27,289 bases of DNA, taken from the NCBI GenBank assembly GCA_964572225.1, contig CAZNFR010000046.1, positions 1 through 27,289 of the forward strand, written 5' to 3'. The first letter of the stretch is position 1. Each line of letters opens with the position of its first letter. The position numbers were made by a program, and so were the translations under genes. The notes under the pieces are model-generated. The model had not been told where the DNA came from. It was given only the letters and a program-made list of their open reading frames with translations, and made no database searches. Below are positions 14,482 to 22,256 of the stretch, in pieces. This DNA is from CAZNFR01 sp964572225 (lineage in GTDB: Bacteria; Bacteroidota; Bacteroidia; Bacteroidales; GCA-2748055).

Positions 14482-15747
14482 ATGAGAAAAGACCCAAGCA
14501 TTGAAGTCAGTGTCAATTCCGAGATCGGGGAACTGGAAGCCCTGATCATGCACACTCCCGGCCCCGAAGTGGAAAATATGACGCCCAAAAATGCGGAAAG
14601 GGCGCTCTATAGTGATATCCTTAACCTGTCGGTTGCTTCCGGGGAATATTCACGCTTAAGCGGTGTTCTTTCGGCAATAACAAATACCTTATTTGTAGAG
14701 GACCTGCTTAGCGATATTGTCAAGGATGAAAACCTGAAAAATGATCTGGTCTTCCGGATCTGCGCCAACGAATGCAGTGAACGCATATCAGGGGATCTGA
14801 TGGGACTTGACCCCAGAAGTCTTTCCAAAATTCTGATCCAGGGAGTTCCTTTGAAAAGGAACAACCTCACCCGTTTTCTCAGTGAAGATAATTTTTCCCT
14901 GAAACCTCTGCACAATTTCTTTTTTACAAGAGACAGTTCAGTGGCGATATACGATCATATACTCATCCCGAAAATGGCCAATAAGGTTCGGGAAAGGGAA
15001 GCCCTGATCATGGAAACGATTTTCAGTCATCATCCCTTATTTAAAACCTGGATATACAATCCTTTTCATACCGAAAAAGGATTTCCGGATCTCCATATGG
15101 AGGGGGGTGACATTCTGGTTGCCAGGAAGGATATCATTCTTATGGGGGTAGGGAGCAGGACCTCTTCCCAGGGGGTAGACTATATGATTGATCGTATGAA
15201 GGAAAAAAAGGACAAACGACACATTATCATTCAGGAACTACCTTCCAAACCGGAGTCCTTCATTCACCTCGATATGACCTTTACCCTGCTGGATCGTGAT
15301 CATTGCATGGTATATGAACCCCTGATTCTTACTCCAAACCGTTACACAACCGTTCATATCGAGATCGATAACGGGAATGTCAGACTGAATACAGTAAAAA
15401 ACATTCCGGATAGACTAAGGGAATTGGGACTCGATCTGAAAATCTCCTACTGCGGAGGAAAAGGGGACCCCATAACCCAGGAAAGGGAACAATGGCATAG
15501 CGGTGCAAACTTTTTTGCCTTCGCACCGGGAAAAGTGATAGGTTACAGCAGAAATGTGCATACCCTTGACGATCTCGATAAAAACGGATTCAGCATCATT
15601 CAATCTCAGGACATCATTGATGGAAAGGTGCACCCTGACGATTACCAACGCTGCGTGGTAGTCTTCGACGGCAGTGAACTTGCCCGAGGAGGCGGGGGTG
15701 CTAGATGCATGACCATGCCGGTAAAGAGAAAGGATCCCGGAATTTAA
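14482..15747 (+). CDS. arcA: Arginine deiminase
   Basis: A 421-residue guanidino-group hydrolase that converts arginine to citrulline and ammonia in the cytoplasm. Family landmarks are in order: ELEALIMHTPGPEVENMTP near the N terminus, FTRD (148-151), HMEGGD (about 205-210), HLDMTF (262-267), REQWHSGANFFAFAPGKVIG and the nucleophile segment GGGGARCMTMP (Cys409). The frame is open from a TTG at 14476, but ATG 14482 gives the better N terminus. No ornithine carbamoyltransferase, carbamate kinase or arginine/ornithine antiporter gene lies beside it. The complete energy-yielding ADI pathway is therefore not encoded here. Citrulline could be used otherwise, or the partners lie elsewhere. Catalytic residues look complete. 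Confidence 0.93.
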   Translation: MRKDPSIEVSVNSEIGELEALIMHTPGPEVENMTPKNAERALYSDILNLSVASGEYSRLSGVLSAITNTLFVEDLLSDIVKDENLKNDLVFRICANECSERISGDLMGLDPRSLSKILIQGVPLKRNNLTRFLSEDNFSLKPLHNFFFTRDSSVAIYDHILIPKMANKVREREALIMETIFSHHPLFKTWIYNPFHTEKGFPDLHMEGGDILVARKDIILMGVGSRTSSQGVDYMIDRMKEKKDKRHIIIQELPSKPESFIHLDMTFTLLDRDHCMVYEPLILTPNRYTTVHIEIDNGNVRLNTVKNIPDRLRELGLDLKISYCGGKGDPITQEREQWHSGANFFAFAPGKVIGYSRNVHTLDDLDKNGFSIIQSQDIIDGKVHPDDYQRCVVVFDGSELARGGGGARCMTMPVKRKDPGI

Positions 15748-15839
15748 AAATTTGTTAAAATACCCTACTCCCGCATCTTACAAGGTATGCTGATGTAACA
15801 TACGGCAGAATTATCCGTCTTTGGAAAAAGACTAACCGC

Positions 15840-18230
15840 ATGCTGAGAAATTTTTTCCTTATCCTCTTCAGAAGTTTCATCCGCCAACGTGGATACGCTC
15901 TTATCAACCTTTTGGGACTTACGGCAGGACTTACGGCCGCTATTCTCATACTCATCTATGTTGAGCACGAATTCAGTTACGACCGCTTCCATAACGATCC
16001 CGAAAACGTATACCGTGTTATTACCGATCTGAATATGGGAGGACGGGAACAAACCTTTGCATTGAGTCAGACCCCCCTGGGACCTGAGATGGTCCGTTCC
16101 TATCCCCAGTTTGTCAGTTTTACCCGGGTGCATAAACCCTGGAACTCGGTCCTGATTACCGCAGGCGAGAGGAAATTCTATGAAAAAAACCTGATCTATG
16201 CCGATTCTTCTTTTATCGGCACGTTCAACTTCAACATACTTCAGGGCTCACCCAAAGAAATGCTGAATCAAAAACGCAGCATTGTCCTTACCCGAAGTAT
16301 GGCAAACCGATATTTTTCTGAGGAAGATCCCGTTGGGAAAACGGTCACCATCAATAACAACAAGGACTTCGAAGTGACTGGGGTTATGGAGGATCCGCCC
16401 TCAAATTCACACCTGGATTTTGAAGGTATTCTTTCATTCTCTACACTTTATGAAGGGGAACGGGCAAAATGGATGGAAAGCTGGATAGGGAACATAAATT
16501 ACTATACCTATTTCAGGACCGATGGTAAAGCCTCTCATGCCGAACTGGAAGAATTACTTAATGCCAACGTATTCGAAAAGGCCGGTGATGCATTCCAGGA
16601 TTATGGATTCAGTCTCCATACCCGCCTCCAAAGGATGAAGGATATTCATCTCAGATCCACTTTTGAACACGACCTCCCTACAAATGGGGATATCAGGTAT
16701 GTGATGATCCTTATTGCAGTCGGAATTGTCATCCTGGTCATCGCCGCCATAAATTTCATGAATCTCGCTACCGCCCGTTCGGCCGCCAGAGCAAGGGAGG
16801 TGGGGATTAGGAAGGTTACCGGAGCCAGAAAAAGTAATCTTATCTACAGGTTTGTGGGTGAGTCGGTTTCCTATGCTTTTGCCGGTTTCCTCCTGGCAAT
16901 CCTCATTACAGAACTTTTGTTGCCCATATTCTCAGATATTATGGGACGAGACCTTGATTTTACTCCCGTAGCGGATTTTAGGGTGTTGTTTCTTTTCTTT
17001 ATGTTGTCCCTTTTTATTGGTTTTCTTTCAGGAACCTACCCTGCCTTTTACCTCTCCGGCTTCAAACCCGCAAGGGTCCTGAAAGGTGAACTTACCCGTG
17101 GTTCAGGGGGAGCGCTTTTCAGGAATATCCTTGTAATTGTGCAGTTCAGTATTTCTGTGGTGTTGATAATCAGCACCATCATCGTATATAACCAATTGTC
17201 CTACATTAAAAATAAGAAACTGGGTTTCGACAAGGAACATGTGATCATAGTTCCGCTGAGATCGCAGGAACTCACAGATAAATATCAATCCCTCAAGGAA
17301 AGGGTTGAAAACATACCCGGTGTGCTCAATACCACCGTTTCTCAAAATTATTTTGGGAATTCCTTTAGCGGGAATGCCTATAAAGTCAAAGGGATGTCGG
17401 ACGATGAAAGTCTCTTGATGAATTACATTGAAGTAGATTCGGATTTCTTTGATTTCTATCAGATTGAGTTCAATCAGGGCAGAGCTTTTTCCGAAGAATA
17501 TGGTAGCGAAGAAGAAAGTATCATCATGAATGAGGCGGCAGTAAAGCTGGCCGGATTGAAAGATCCTCTGAATGAACGCATTATAGCTCCCGATTCAACA
17601 GAACTTCGAATTATTGGAATTACCCGCAATTTTCACTTTAACAGTTTGCGCCAGCAAATCGAACCCCTTATGATGGTTAGTAACCCATACAATTATAATT
17701 ATCTGAATGTGAAGATTGAACCTGGAACCATTCCCCAAACTCTGGAGCGACTGAAATTGGCCTGGGCTGATATTGATCCGGAGAGACCCTTTGACTATTT
17801 CTTTCTGGATAATACCCTGGGACAATTATATGAACAGGAGGAAAGACTGGGACAAATGTACCTCTATTTCTCAATTGTGGCTATCGTAATAGCCTTGCTT
17901 GGGCTTTTCGGACTCTCATCCTATATGACAGAGCAAAGATTCAAAGAGATCGGCATCAGGAAAGTATTTGGGGCTTCCGTACAAAGGATAGTAATCAGGC
18001 TGACTTCAGGGTTTCTATGGCCGGTGGTCTTTTCCAACATTCTTGCATGGCCTGTCGCCTGGGTTTTGATGCGTAAATGGCTGGAAAATTTTGCCTATAA
18101 GGAAGGAATTGTTTGGTGGGCATTTTTGCTGGCAACCCTGCTTTCCATATTCATCGCCTCCCTTACGGTGAGCTTACAATCTTACCGGGCAGCACAAATG
18201 GATCCTGCAAGGACTTTGAAAGACGAATGA
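15840..18230 (+). CDS. FtsX/MacB-like ABC transporter permease
   Basis: A 796-residue inner-membrane protein of the Bacteroidota double-FtsX permease type. There is one N-terminal membrane segment (about 19-42) and a MacB-like periplasmic core (about 45-280). A bundle of four membrane segments follows (about 281-450), then a second periplasmic domain (about 455-670) and three C-terminal segments. Two cytoplasmic coupling loops, REVGIRKVTGARKSN and KEIGIRKVFGASVQR, mark the two FtsX domains and should contact an ATPase. No ATP-binding subunit is encoded within the window, so the partner must be elsewhere. Such permeases act in mechanotransmission, lipoprotein handling or peptide efflux; substrate unknown. 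It starts 92 bp after arcA and its stop lies 3 bp from the convergent sucC stop. Confidence 0.9.
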   Translation: MLRNFFLILFRSFIRQRGYALINLLGLTAGLTAAILILIYVEHEFSYDRFHNDPENVYRVITDLNMGGREQTFALSQTPLGPEMVRSYPQFVSFTRVHKPWNSVLITAGERKFYEKNLIYADSSFIGTFNFNILQGSPKEMLNQKRSIVLTRSMANRYFSEEDPVGKTVTINNNKDFEVTGVMEDPPSNSHLDFEGILSFSTLYEGERAKWMESWIGNINYYTYFRTDGKASHAELEELLNANVFEKAGDAFQDYGFSLHTRLQRMKDIHLRSTFEHDLPTNGDIRYVMILIAVGIVILVIAAINFMNLATARSAARAREVGIRKVTGARKSNLIYRFVGESVSYAFAGFLLAILITELLLPIFSDIMGRDLDFTPVADFRVLFLFFMLSLFIGFLSGTYPAFYLSGFKPARVLKGELTRGSGGALFRNILVIVQFSISVVLIISTIIVYNQLSYIKNKKLGFDKEHVIIVPLRSQELTDKYQSLKERVENIPGVLNTTVSQNYFGNSFSGNAYKVKGMSDDESLLMNYIEVDSDFFDFYQIEFNQGRAFSEEYGSEEESIIMNEAAVKLAGLKDPLNERIIAPDSTELRIIGITRNFHFNSLRQQIEPLMMVSNPYNYNYLNVKIEPGTIPQTLERLKLAWADIDPERPFDYFFLDNTLGQLYEQEERLGQMYLYFSIVAIVIALLGLFGLSSYMTEQRFKEIGIRKVFGASVQRIVIRLTSGFLWPVVFSNILAWPVAWVLMRKWLENFAYKEGIVWWAFLLATLLSIFIASLTVSLQSYRAAQMDPARTLKDE

Positions 18231-18233
18231 TAA

Positions 18234-19421
18234 CTAAACCAGTTCCTTCACCCGCTTTGCAGCCTCTTTCAAGGTTATGGCCGAGTATACCTTCAACCCC
18301 GAATCGTCAATGAGTTTTTTCCCTTCCTCCGCATTGGTTCCCTGCAACCGCACAATCACTGGAATTGATATATCACCAATTTCCCGGTAGGCTTCAACTA
18401 CCCCTTGAGCAACCCGGTCACAACGAACGATCCCACCAAAAATATTGATCAGGATGGCTTTTACGTTGGGGTCCTTTAAAATGATCCGGAATCCGGCTTC
18501 TACCGTCTCCGCGTTCGCAGTACCCCCGACATCCAGGAAGTTCGCGGGATCCCCTCCCGATAACTTGATAATATCCATGGTTGCCATAGCAAGCCCCGCA
18601 CCGTTTACCATACACCCCACATTGCCGTGGAGTTTTACAAAATTAAGGTCGTTCTTACCCGCCTCCACCTCTGCAGGATCCTCCTCGGTAAGATCCCTCA
18701 TTTCCAGATAATCCCTGTGCCTGAAAAGCGCATTGTCGTCCAGATTCACTTTTGCATCGGCTGCCATGATCAGATCATCCGAGGTTTTAAATACCGGATT
18801 GATCTCAAAAAGCGATGAATCCGATCCTTCATATGCCTTATATAATGAGGTAACAAAGGAGGTCATTTCCTTAAAGGCCTTCCCGCTCAATCCGAGATTA
18901 AAGGCAATTTTCCGGGTCTGAAAGGGTAAAATCCCTGTTTTCGGATCAATCTCTTCACGGAAGATCAGGTGAGGGGTTTCCTCCGCTACAGTCTCAATAT
19001 CCATCCCTCCTTCCGTTGAGTACATGATAATATTTCGCCCGGTCTGACGATTCAGAAGAACACTCATATAAAACTCTCTTACCTCACTCTCGCCAGGATA
19101 ATAAATACCCTGCTCGATCAACACCTTATGAACCACCTTTCCTTCCGGCCCTGTCTGGTGGGTAACCAGATTCATTCCTATGATTTCCTTTGCATACTGT
19201 TTTACCTCATCCAGGGATTTTGCAATTTTCACTCCACCGCCCTTGCCCCTGCCGCCGGCATGGATCTGTGCCTTGACCGCCCATGTATAGGCCCCGGTCT
19301 GGGCTTGTATTTTTTTTGCTGCTTCAACCGCTCCTTCCGGTGAATCGGTAACCATTCCGGCAGGTACGGATACTCCAAAACTCTTTAAAATCGCTTTTCC
19401 CTGGTATTCATGGATGTTCAT
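18234..19421 (-). CDS. sucC: Succinyl-CoA synthetase (ADP-forming) beta subunit
   Basis: A 395-residue ATP-grasp protein that, with SucD, makes succinate and ATP (or GTP) from succinyl-CoA in the TCA cycle. It begins MNIHEYQGKAILKSFGV, the standard SucC N terminus, from ATG 19421. The frame is open to 19493, but those 24 residues are not family-like. HAGGRGKGGGVK marks the ATP-grasp region. The C-terminal ligase domain has GCMVNGAGLAMATMD, DPANFLDVGG, and NIFGGIVRCDRVAQGV. sucD is not adjacent: the downstream neighbour is the convergent permease gene, and the upstream neighbour is a divergent methyltransferase. The subunit looks intact. Confidence 0.96.
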   Translation of the reverse strand: MNIHEYQGKAILKSFGVSVPAGMVTDSPEGAVEAAKKIQAQTGAYTWAVKAQIHAGGRGKGGGVKIAKSLDEVKQYAKEIIGMNLVTHQTGPEGKVVHKVLIEQGIYYPGESEVREFYMSVLLNRQTGRNIIMYSTEGGMDIETVAEETPHLIFREEIDPKTGILPFQTRKIAFNLGLSGKAFKEMTSFVTSLYKAYEGSDSSLFEINPVFKTSDDLIMAADAKVNLDDNALFRHRDYLEMRDLTEEDPAEVEAGKNDLNFVKLHGNVGCMVNGAGLAMATMDIIKLSGGDPANFLDVGGTANAETVEAGFRIILKDPNVKAILINIFGGIVRCDRVAQGVVEAYREIGDISIPVIVRLQGTNAEEGKKLIDDSGLKVYSAITLKEAAKRVKELV

Positions 19422-19507
19422 TGACTCTGAATTTATTAGTTTTGAACCACGAAAATATCCATTTTTTTCCACATAGTTGCAGGAATAAAACATAATTTAG
19501 GTTCCCT

Positions 19508-20047
19508 ATGGTCAGAAAGCTCAGCATGGAAGAACTAAACCGGATCTCGCCTGAAGAATTCCGGAATGTAGCCAAAATCCCGGTTATCATTGTACTTGAT
19601 AATATACGAAGCATGAACAATGTTGGCTCCGTCTTCAGAACCTCAGATGCATTCAGGATCGAAAAAATTTGCCTTTGCGGAATTACGGCTACCCCTCCCC
19701 ATAAGGAAATCCGGAAAACAGCACTGGGAGCAACCGAATCGGTTAATTGGGAATATTTTGACGATAGTATCAAGGCCATAAAGCAACTTAAAACTCAACA
19801 AACCAGGGTTTTCGCGATTGAACAGACCGATAACAGTGTCCTCCTGAATGAATTTAGGTATGAAGGAAAGGAAAGAATAGGCCTGGTGTTCGGACATGAA
19901 GTAAGAGGTGTGGATCAGGCTGTGCTTGAGCTGTGTGACGGATCCATCGAAATTCCGCAGTTTGGCACCAAGCACTCTCTGAATATCTCAGTAGCTGCGG
20001 GGATCGTACTCTGGGAAGTGGCCGGAAAGATCCTGAAAAGGCATTAA
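19508..20047 (+). CDS. TrmH/SpoU-family RNA 2'-O-methyltransferase
   Basis: A 179-residue SPOUT methyltransferase with all three family motifs: NIRSMNNVGSVFRTSDAF (motif 1, with the catalytic Asn/Arg region), GLVFGHEVRGVDQ (motif 2) and IPQFGTKHSLNISVAAGIV (motif 3, which forms the knot and binds SAM). The protein methylates a ribose 2'-hydroxyl in tRNA or rRNA. The specific target cannot be told from sequence, because it lacks the extra N-terminal domain of RlmB and the C-terminal tail of TrmH. It starts 86 bp from the divergent sucC ATG. The ATG at 19508 is used; a second in-frame ATG (MEELNR) follows at 19526. Confidence 0.9.
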   Translation: MVRKLSMEELNRISPEEFRNVAKIPVIIVLDNIRSMNNVGSVFRTSDAFRIEKICLCGITATPPHKEIRKTALGATESVNWEYFDDSIKAIKQLKTQQTRVFAIEQTDNSVLLNEFRYEGKERIGLVFGHEVRGVDQAVLELCDGSIEIPQFGTKHSLNISVAAGIVLWEVAGKILKRH

Positions 20048-20074
20048 AAAAAGGCTGTCCTTACGAACAGCCTT
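20044..20074 (-). terminator. Rho-independent terminator of the TPR lipoprotein gene
   Basis: AAGGCTGT (20051-20058) and ACAGCCTT (20067-20074) pair with an 8-nt loop. Read on the minus strand the stem is followed by a run of Ts. It lies 24 bp after the stop of the minus-strand gene and right after the methyltransferase stop, so it may also slow the plus-strand transcript, although that side lacks a good T run. Confidence 0.8.
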
Positions 20075-20098
20075 CTTAGCTCTGAAAAAAATAAATAC

Positions 20099-21814
20099 TT
20101 ACTCTACAATGCTTTTGAATGCATCGGATTCGAAATATTTTGCAAATTCCATGTCCATGGAAGCACGCTCTTTCATTGCACTGTCTTCTGCAACCGCAAG
20201 TCTGAGACTTTCATAAACCAGTTCTTCTTTATCCTGATTTGCAGCGATAACTGCTTTAACATAATGCTTTTTGGCTGTGCTCTCATCTACACGGTTGATG
20301 GTGGCCATAGCACCGTCGAAATCATCTCTGAGAAGTTTTACCAATGCAGTATTTACTTCGTCTGCATTCCCGAAATAATTGGCGGCAGCCTGGTAATCTC
20401 CCTGCATGGTTTTAATGATACCCAGGTTATACTTAACTGCATCACCGGCACCGGTGGCAGAGGTGAAAAGTTCTTCAGCTTTTTCCACATCCCCTTTCAT
20501 GAGGGCAACACAACCAAGGTTGTTATTAACAATGTCATTGTCTTTCATTGATTTGGCTTTGTTCAGCGCAGCTTCTGCCTTATCGGCATCTCCAAGAAGA
20601 ATGTAGCTGTAACCAACATTGTTGATGGCTCTGAGGCAATTGGGATGGTTTTCACTGGCTTTCTGATAAATAGCTAATTTGGTATTAACATCATCATAAA
20701 GAGTGGCTGCATAAAGAATCTCTTCAAGATCGAGAGAGTCAGGATCGCTTGACCAAACCTGCTTGATTTCATCATCAGAAAGACCAATAAGATCAACGTT
20801 AACAATATACTTAGATCTTCTCAGTTCAGGAAGAATATCATCAGCAATCACTTCGAAAGCTTCTGAAAGGTTCCGGATCTCCCTTTCCCTTACCACAGGA
20901 TCAGAATACATGGAAAGAACACGGAGAATGAGTTCCTTATCCTGAATATCACTGGCTTCCATAAGCTCTTTGAATCCTTCCCAGTCTTCTGCGGTATAGT
21001 TCATTGAAAGGAAACCTTCTTTGGCTGCTGCTTCAATTTCCTTCTTGCTCATTTCCCTGCTGAAATATCTCTCAGCAGATTCCTGCCTGTTTTGAGCCAA
21101 TCTGTCGTTCAGATCAACTTCTCCATCGGGAGAGGCATAGGCAGAAAGTTGAACATTTTTGAGATCAATTCTCTCATCTACATCTGCTTTTTTGATATAA
21201 TCACCCAAACCGGCAACATCAGATTCTTGAAGCTCTGAATTTCTTACATCATAACGATTGATAATGTAATGAATGTCAGCCAGGTATGAATCGGGAATGA
21301 TCCTCTGAAAACGGTCTCCTACCATAATGGGCTTGGGATCAACCACAACGAGCTTGGAAGAAGCAATAACTCCGTCTGCAATTTTATAATCGTCAAACTG
21401 GAGAGTTTTACCCTTTAGTTCCGCATCTACCCTAACAACCAGATCAGATAACATCATGTCTTCGCTGAAAGGAACCCTACCTGTATAAGATACACTTCCA
21501 CCACTTGAAAAACCAATTACCTGATTATTAGCTTCCACTTTTTCACCCTGTAGCTTCTTAGCCTCAAAAGCAGTTTCTCCACCTTCGTATTTAAGAACCG
21601 GGGTAACGGTAAGAATGGCATTCTTGTTAAAATACTTGGCCGGATATCTTACGTCGATTTTAACATCAACCTCATCGCTATGAGCTTCAAGTACCTCAGG
21701 AGTTACCTGATAGCTTACATCAGATGTCATCTCCTGCATTTTGTTGAGTCCGCCACAACTGCTTAATATCATGGCTGCAACAGTGAAAAGAACTAAGTAA
21801 TTTACTTTTTTCAT
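20099..21814 (-). CDS. Outer-membrane lipoprotein with OmpA-like-motif region and TPR repeats
   Basis: A 571-residue protein. A lipoprotein signal (NYLVLFTVAAMILSSC, Cys20) is followed by Gly-Gly, so the +2 position does not suggest inner-membrane retention. A beta-rich N-terminal region comes next (about 30-190). A segment at about 220-250, VQLSAYASPDGEVDLNDRLA plus nearby QNRQESAERYF, resembles the peptidoglycan-associated OmpA-type pattern of alpha/beta envelope proteins. The C-terminal half holds TPR repeats (CLRAINNVGYSYILLGDADK, DIVNNNLGCVALMKGDVEKA, AVKYNLGIIKTMQGDYQAA). TPRs mediate protein-protein contacts, so a scaffold role at the outer membrane is likely. I do not recognise a specific named homolog. 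It has an excellent promoter and its own terminator, so it is a monocistronic and probably well-expressed gene. Confidence 0.85.
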   Translation of the reverse strand: MKKVNYLVLFTVAAMILSSCGGLNKMQEMTSDVSYQVTPEVLEAHSDEVDVKIDVRYPAKYFNKNAILTVTPVLKYEGGETAFEAKKLQGEKVEANNQVIGFSSGGSVSYTGRVPFSEDMMLSDLVVRVDAELKGKTLQFDDYKIADGVIASSKLVVVDPKPIMVGDRFQRIIPDSYLADIHYIINRYDVRNSELQESDVAGLGDYIKKADVDERIDLKNVQLSAYASPDGEVDLNDRLAQNRQESAERYFSREMSKKEIEAAAKEGFLSMNYTAEDWEGFKELMEASDIQDKELILRVLSMYSDPVVREREIRNLSEAFEVIADDILPELRRSKYIVNVDLIGLSDDEIKQVWSSDPDSLDLEEILYAATLYDDVNTKLAIYQKASENHPNCLRAINNVGYSYILLGDADKAEAALNKAKSMKDNDIVNNNLGCVALMKGDVEKAEELFTSATGAGDAVKYNLGIIKTMQGDYQAAANYFGNADEVNTALVKLLRDDFDGAMATINRVDESTAKKHYVKAVIAANQDKEELVYESLRLAVAEDSAMKERASMDMEFAKYFESDAFKSIVE

Positions 21815-21868
21815 AATCTACTGGTTATTAGTTATTGAAATTTGTTCCACAATTTTTTGAATATCCCA

Positions 21869-21899
21869 CAAACTTATAAATGTTTTTCCTATTATACAA
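21869..21899 (-). promoter_or_regulatory. Promoter of the TPR lipoprotein gene (TTG, 20 bp, TAAGTTTG)
   Basis: On the minus strand TTG (21897-21899) is followed by 20 bp and TAAGTTTG (21869-21876). This is an excellent match to the Bacteroidota -33/-7 arrangement. The ATG at 21814 is 54 bp further on. Confidence 0.8.
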
Positions 21900-21991
21900 G
21901 GGAAAACAAGCGACAGCGCTATTTTTCATTACCACTATCTGCCTGTATATCATCATAAGCCCGTCCAAAAATAATGCTTTTTGATAAAATT

Positions 21992-22170
21992 TTACTCTTT
22001 GGCTTCATTAAAATAATATGAATTCAGAATGATGTCAACTCTCCGGCCTTTCTTCAAGTCCAGCTAAACTCCCCAATCAGGACTCTCCGAAGCCATAGGC
22101 TTTCAAATTCTTTGCCAGCAATTTCCGGTTCCATCTGCCTCCCCATTAATGCCCCAAATCCGATTAACGT
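21992..22170 (-). pseudogene. Possible relic of an OmpA-like domain
   Basis: The 357-bp stretch between the TPR promoter and the peptidase stop has no intact gene. On the minus strand one frame gives RKLLAKNLKAYGFGES and ends in TGA. After a one-base shift another frame gives PDWGV, a TAG, then LDLKKGRRVDIILNSYYF and TAA at 21992. Together these resemble the end of an OmpA-like peptidoglycan-binding domain (YGxGES about 12-14 residues before RRVDI). The match is short and needs one indel plus one stop to be repaired, so this is tentative. Confidence 0.28.
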
Positions 22171-22256
22171 CAGTTTTTTTTACTTCGGCAAACCGTCAGA
22201 CAAGGGGAGAAAAACAACAATCTGAGGAATTCTTCACCGCTCTGCACCTCTTATTT

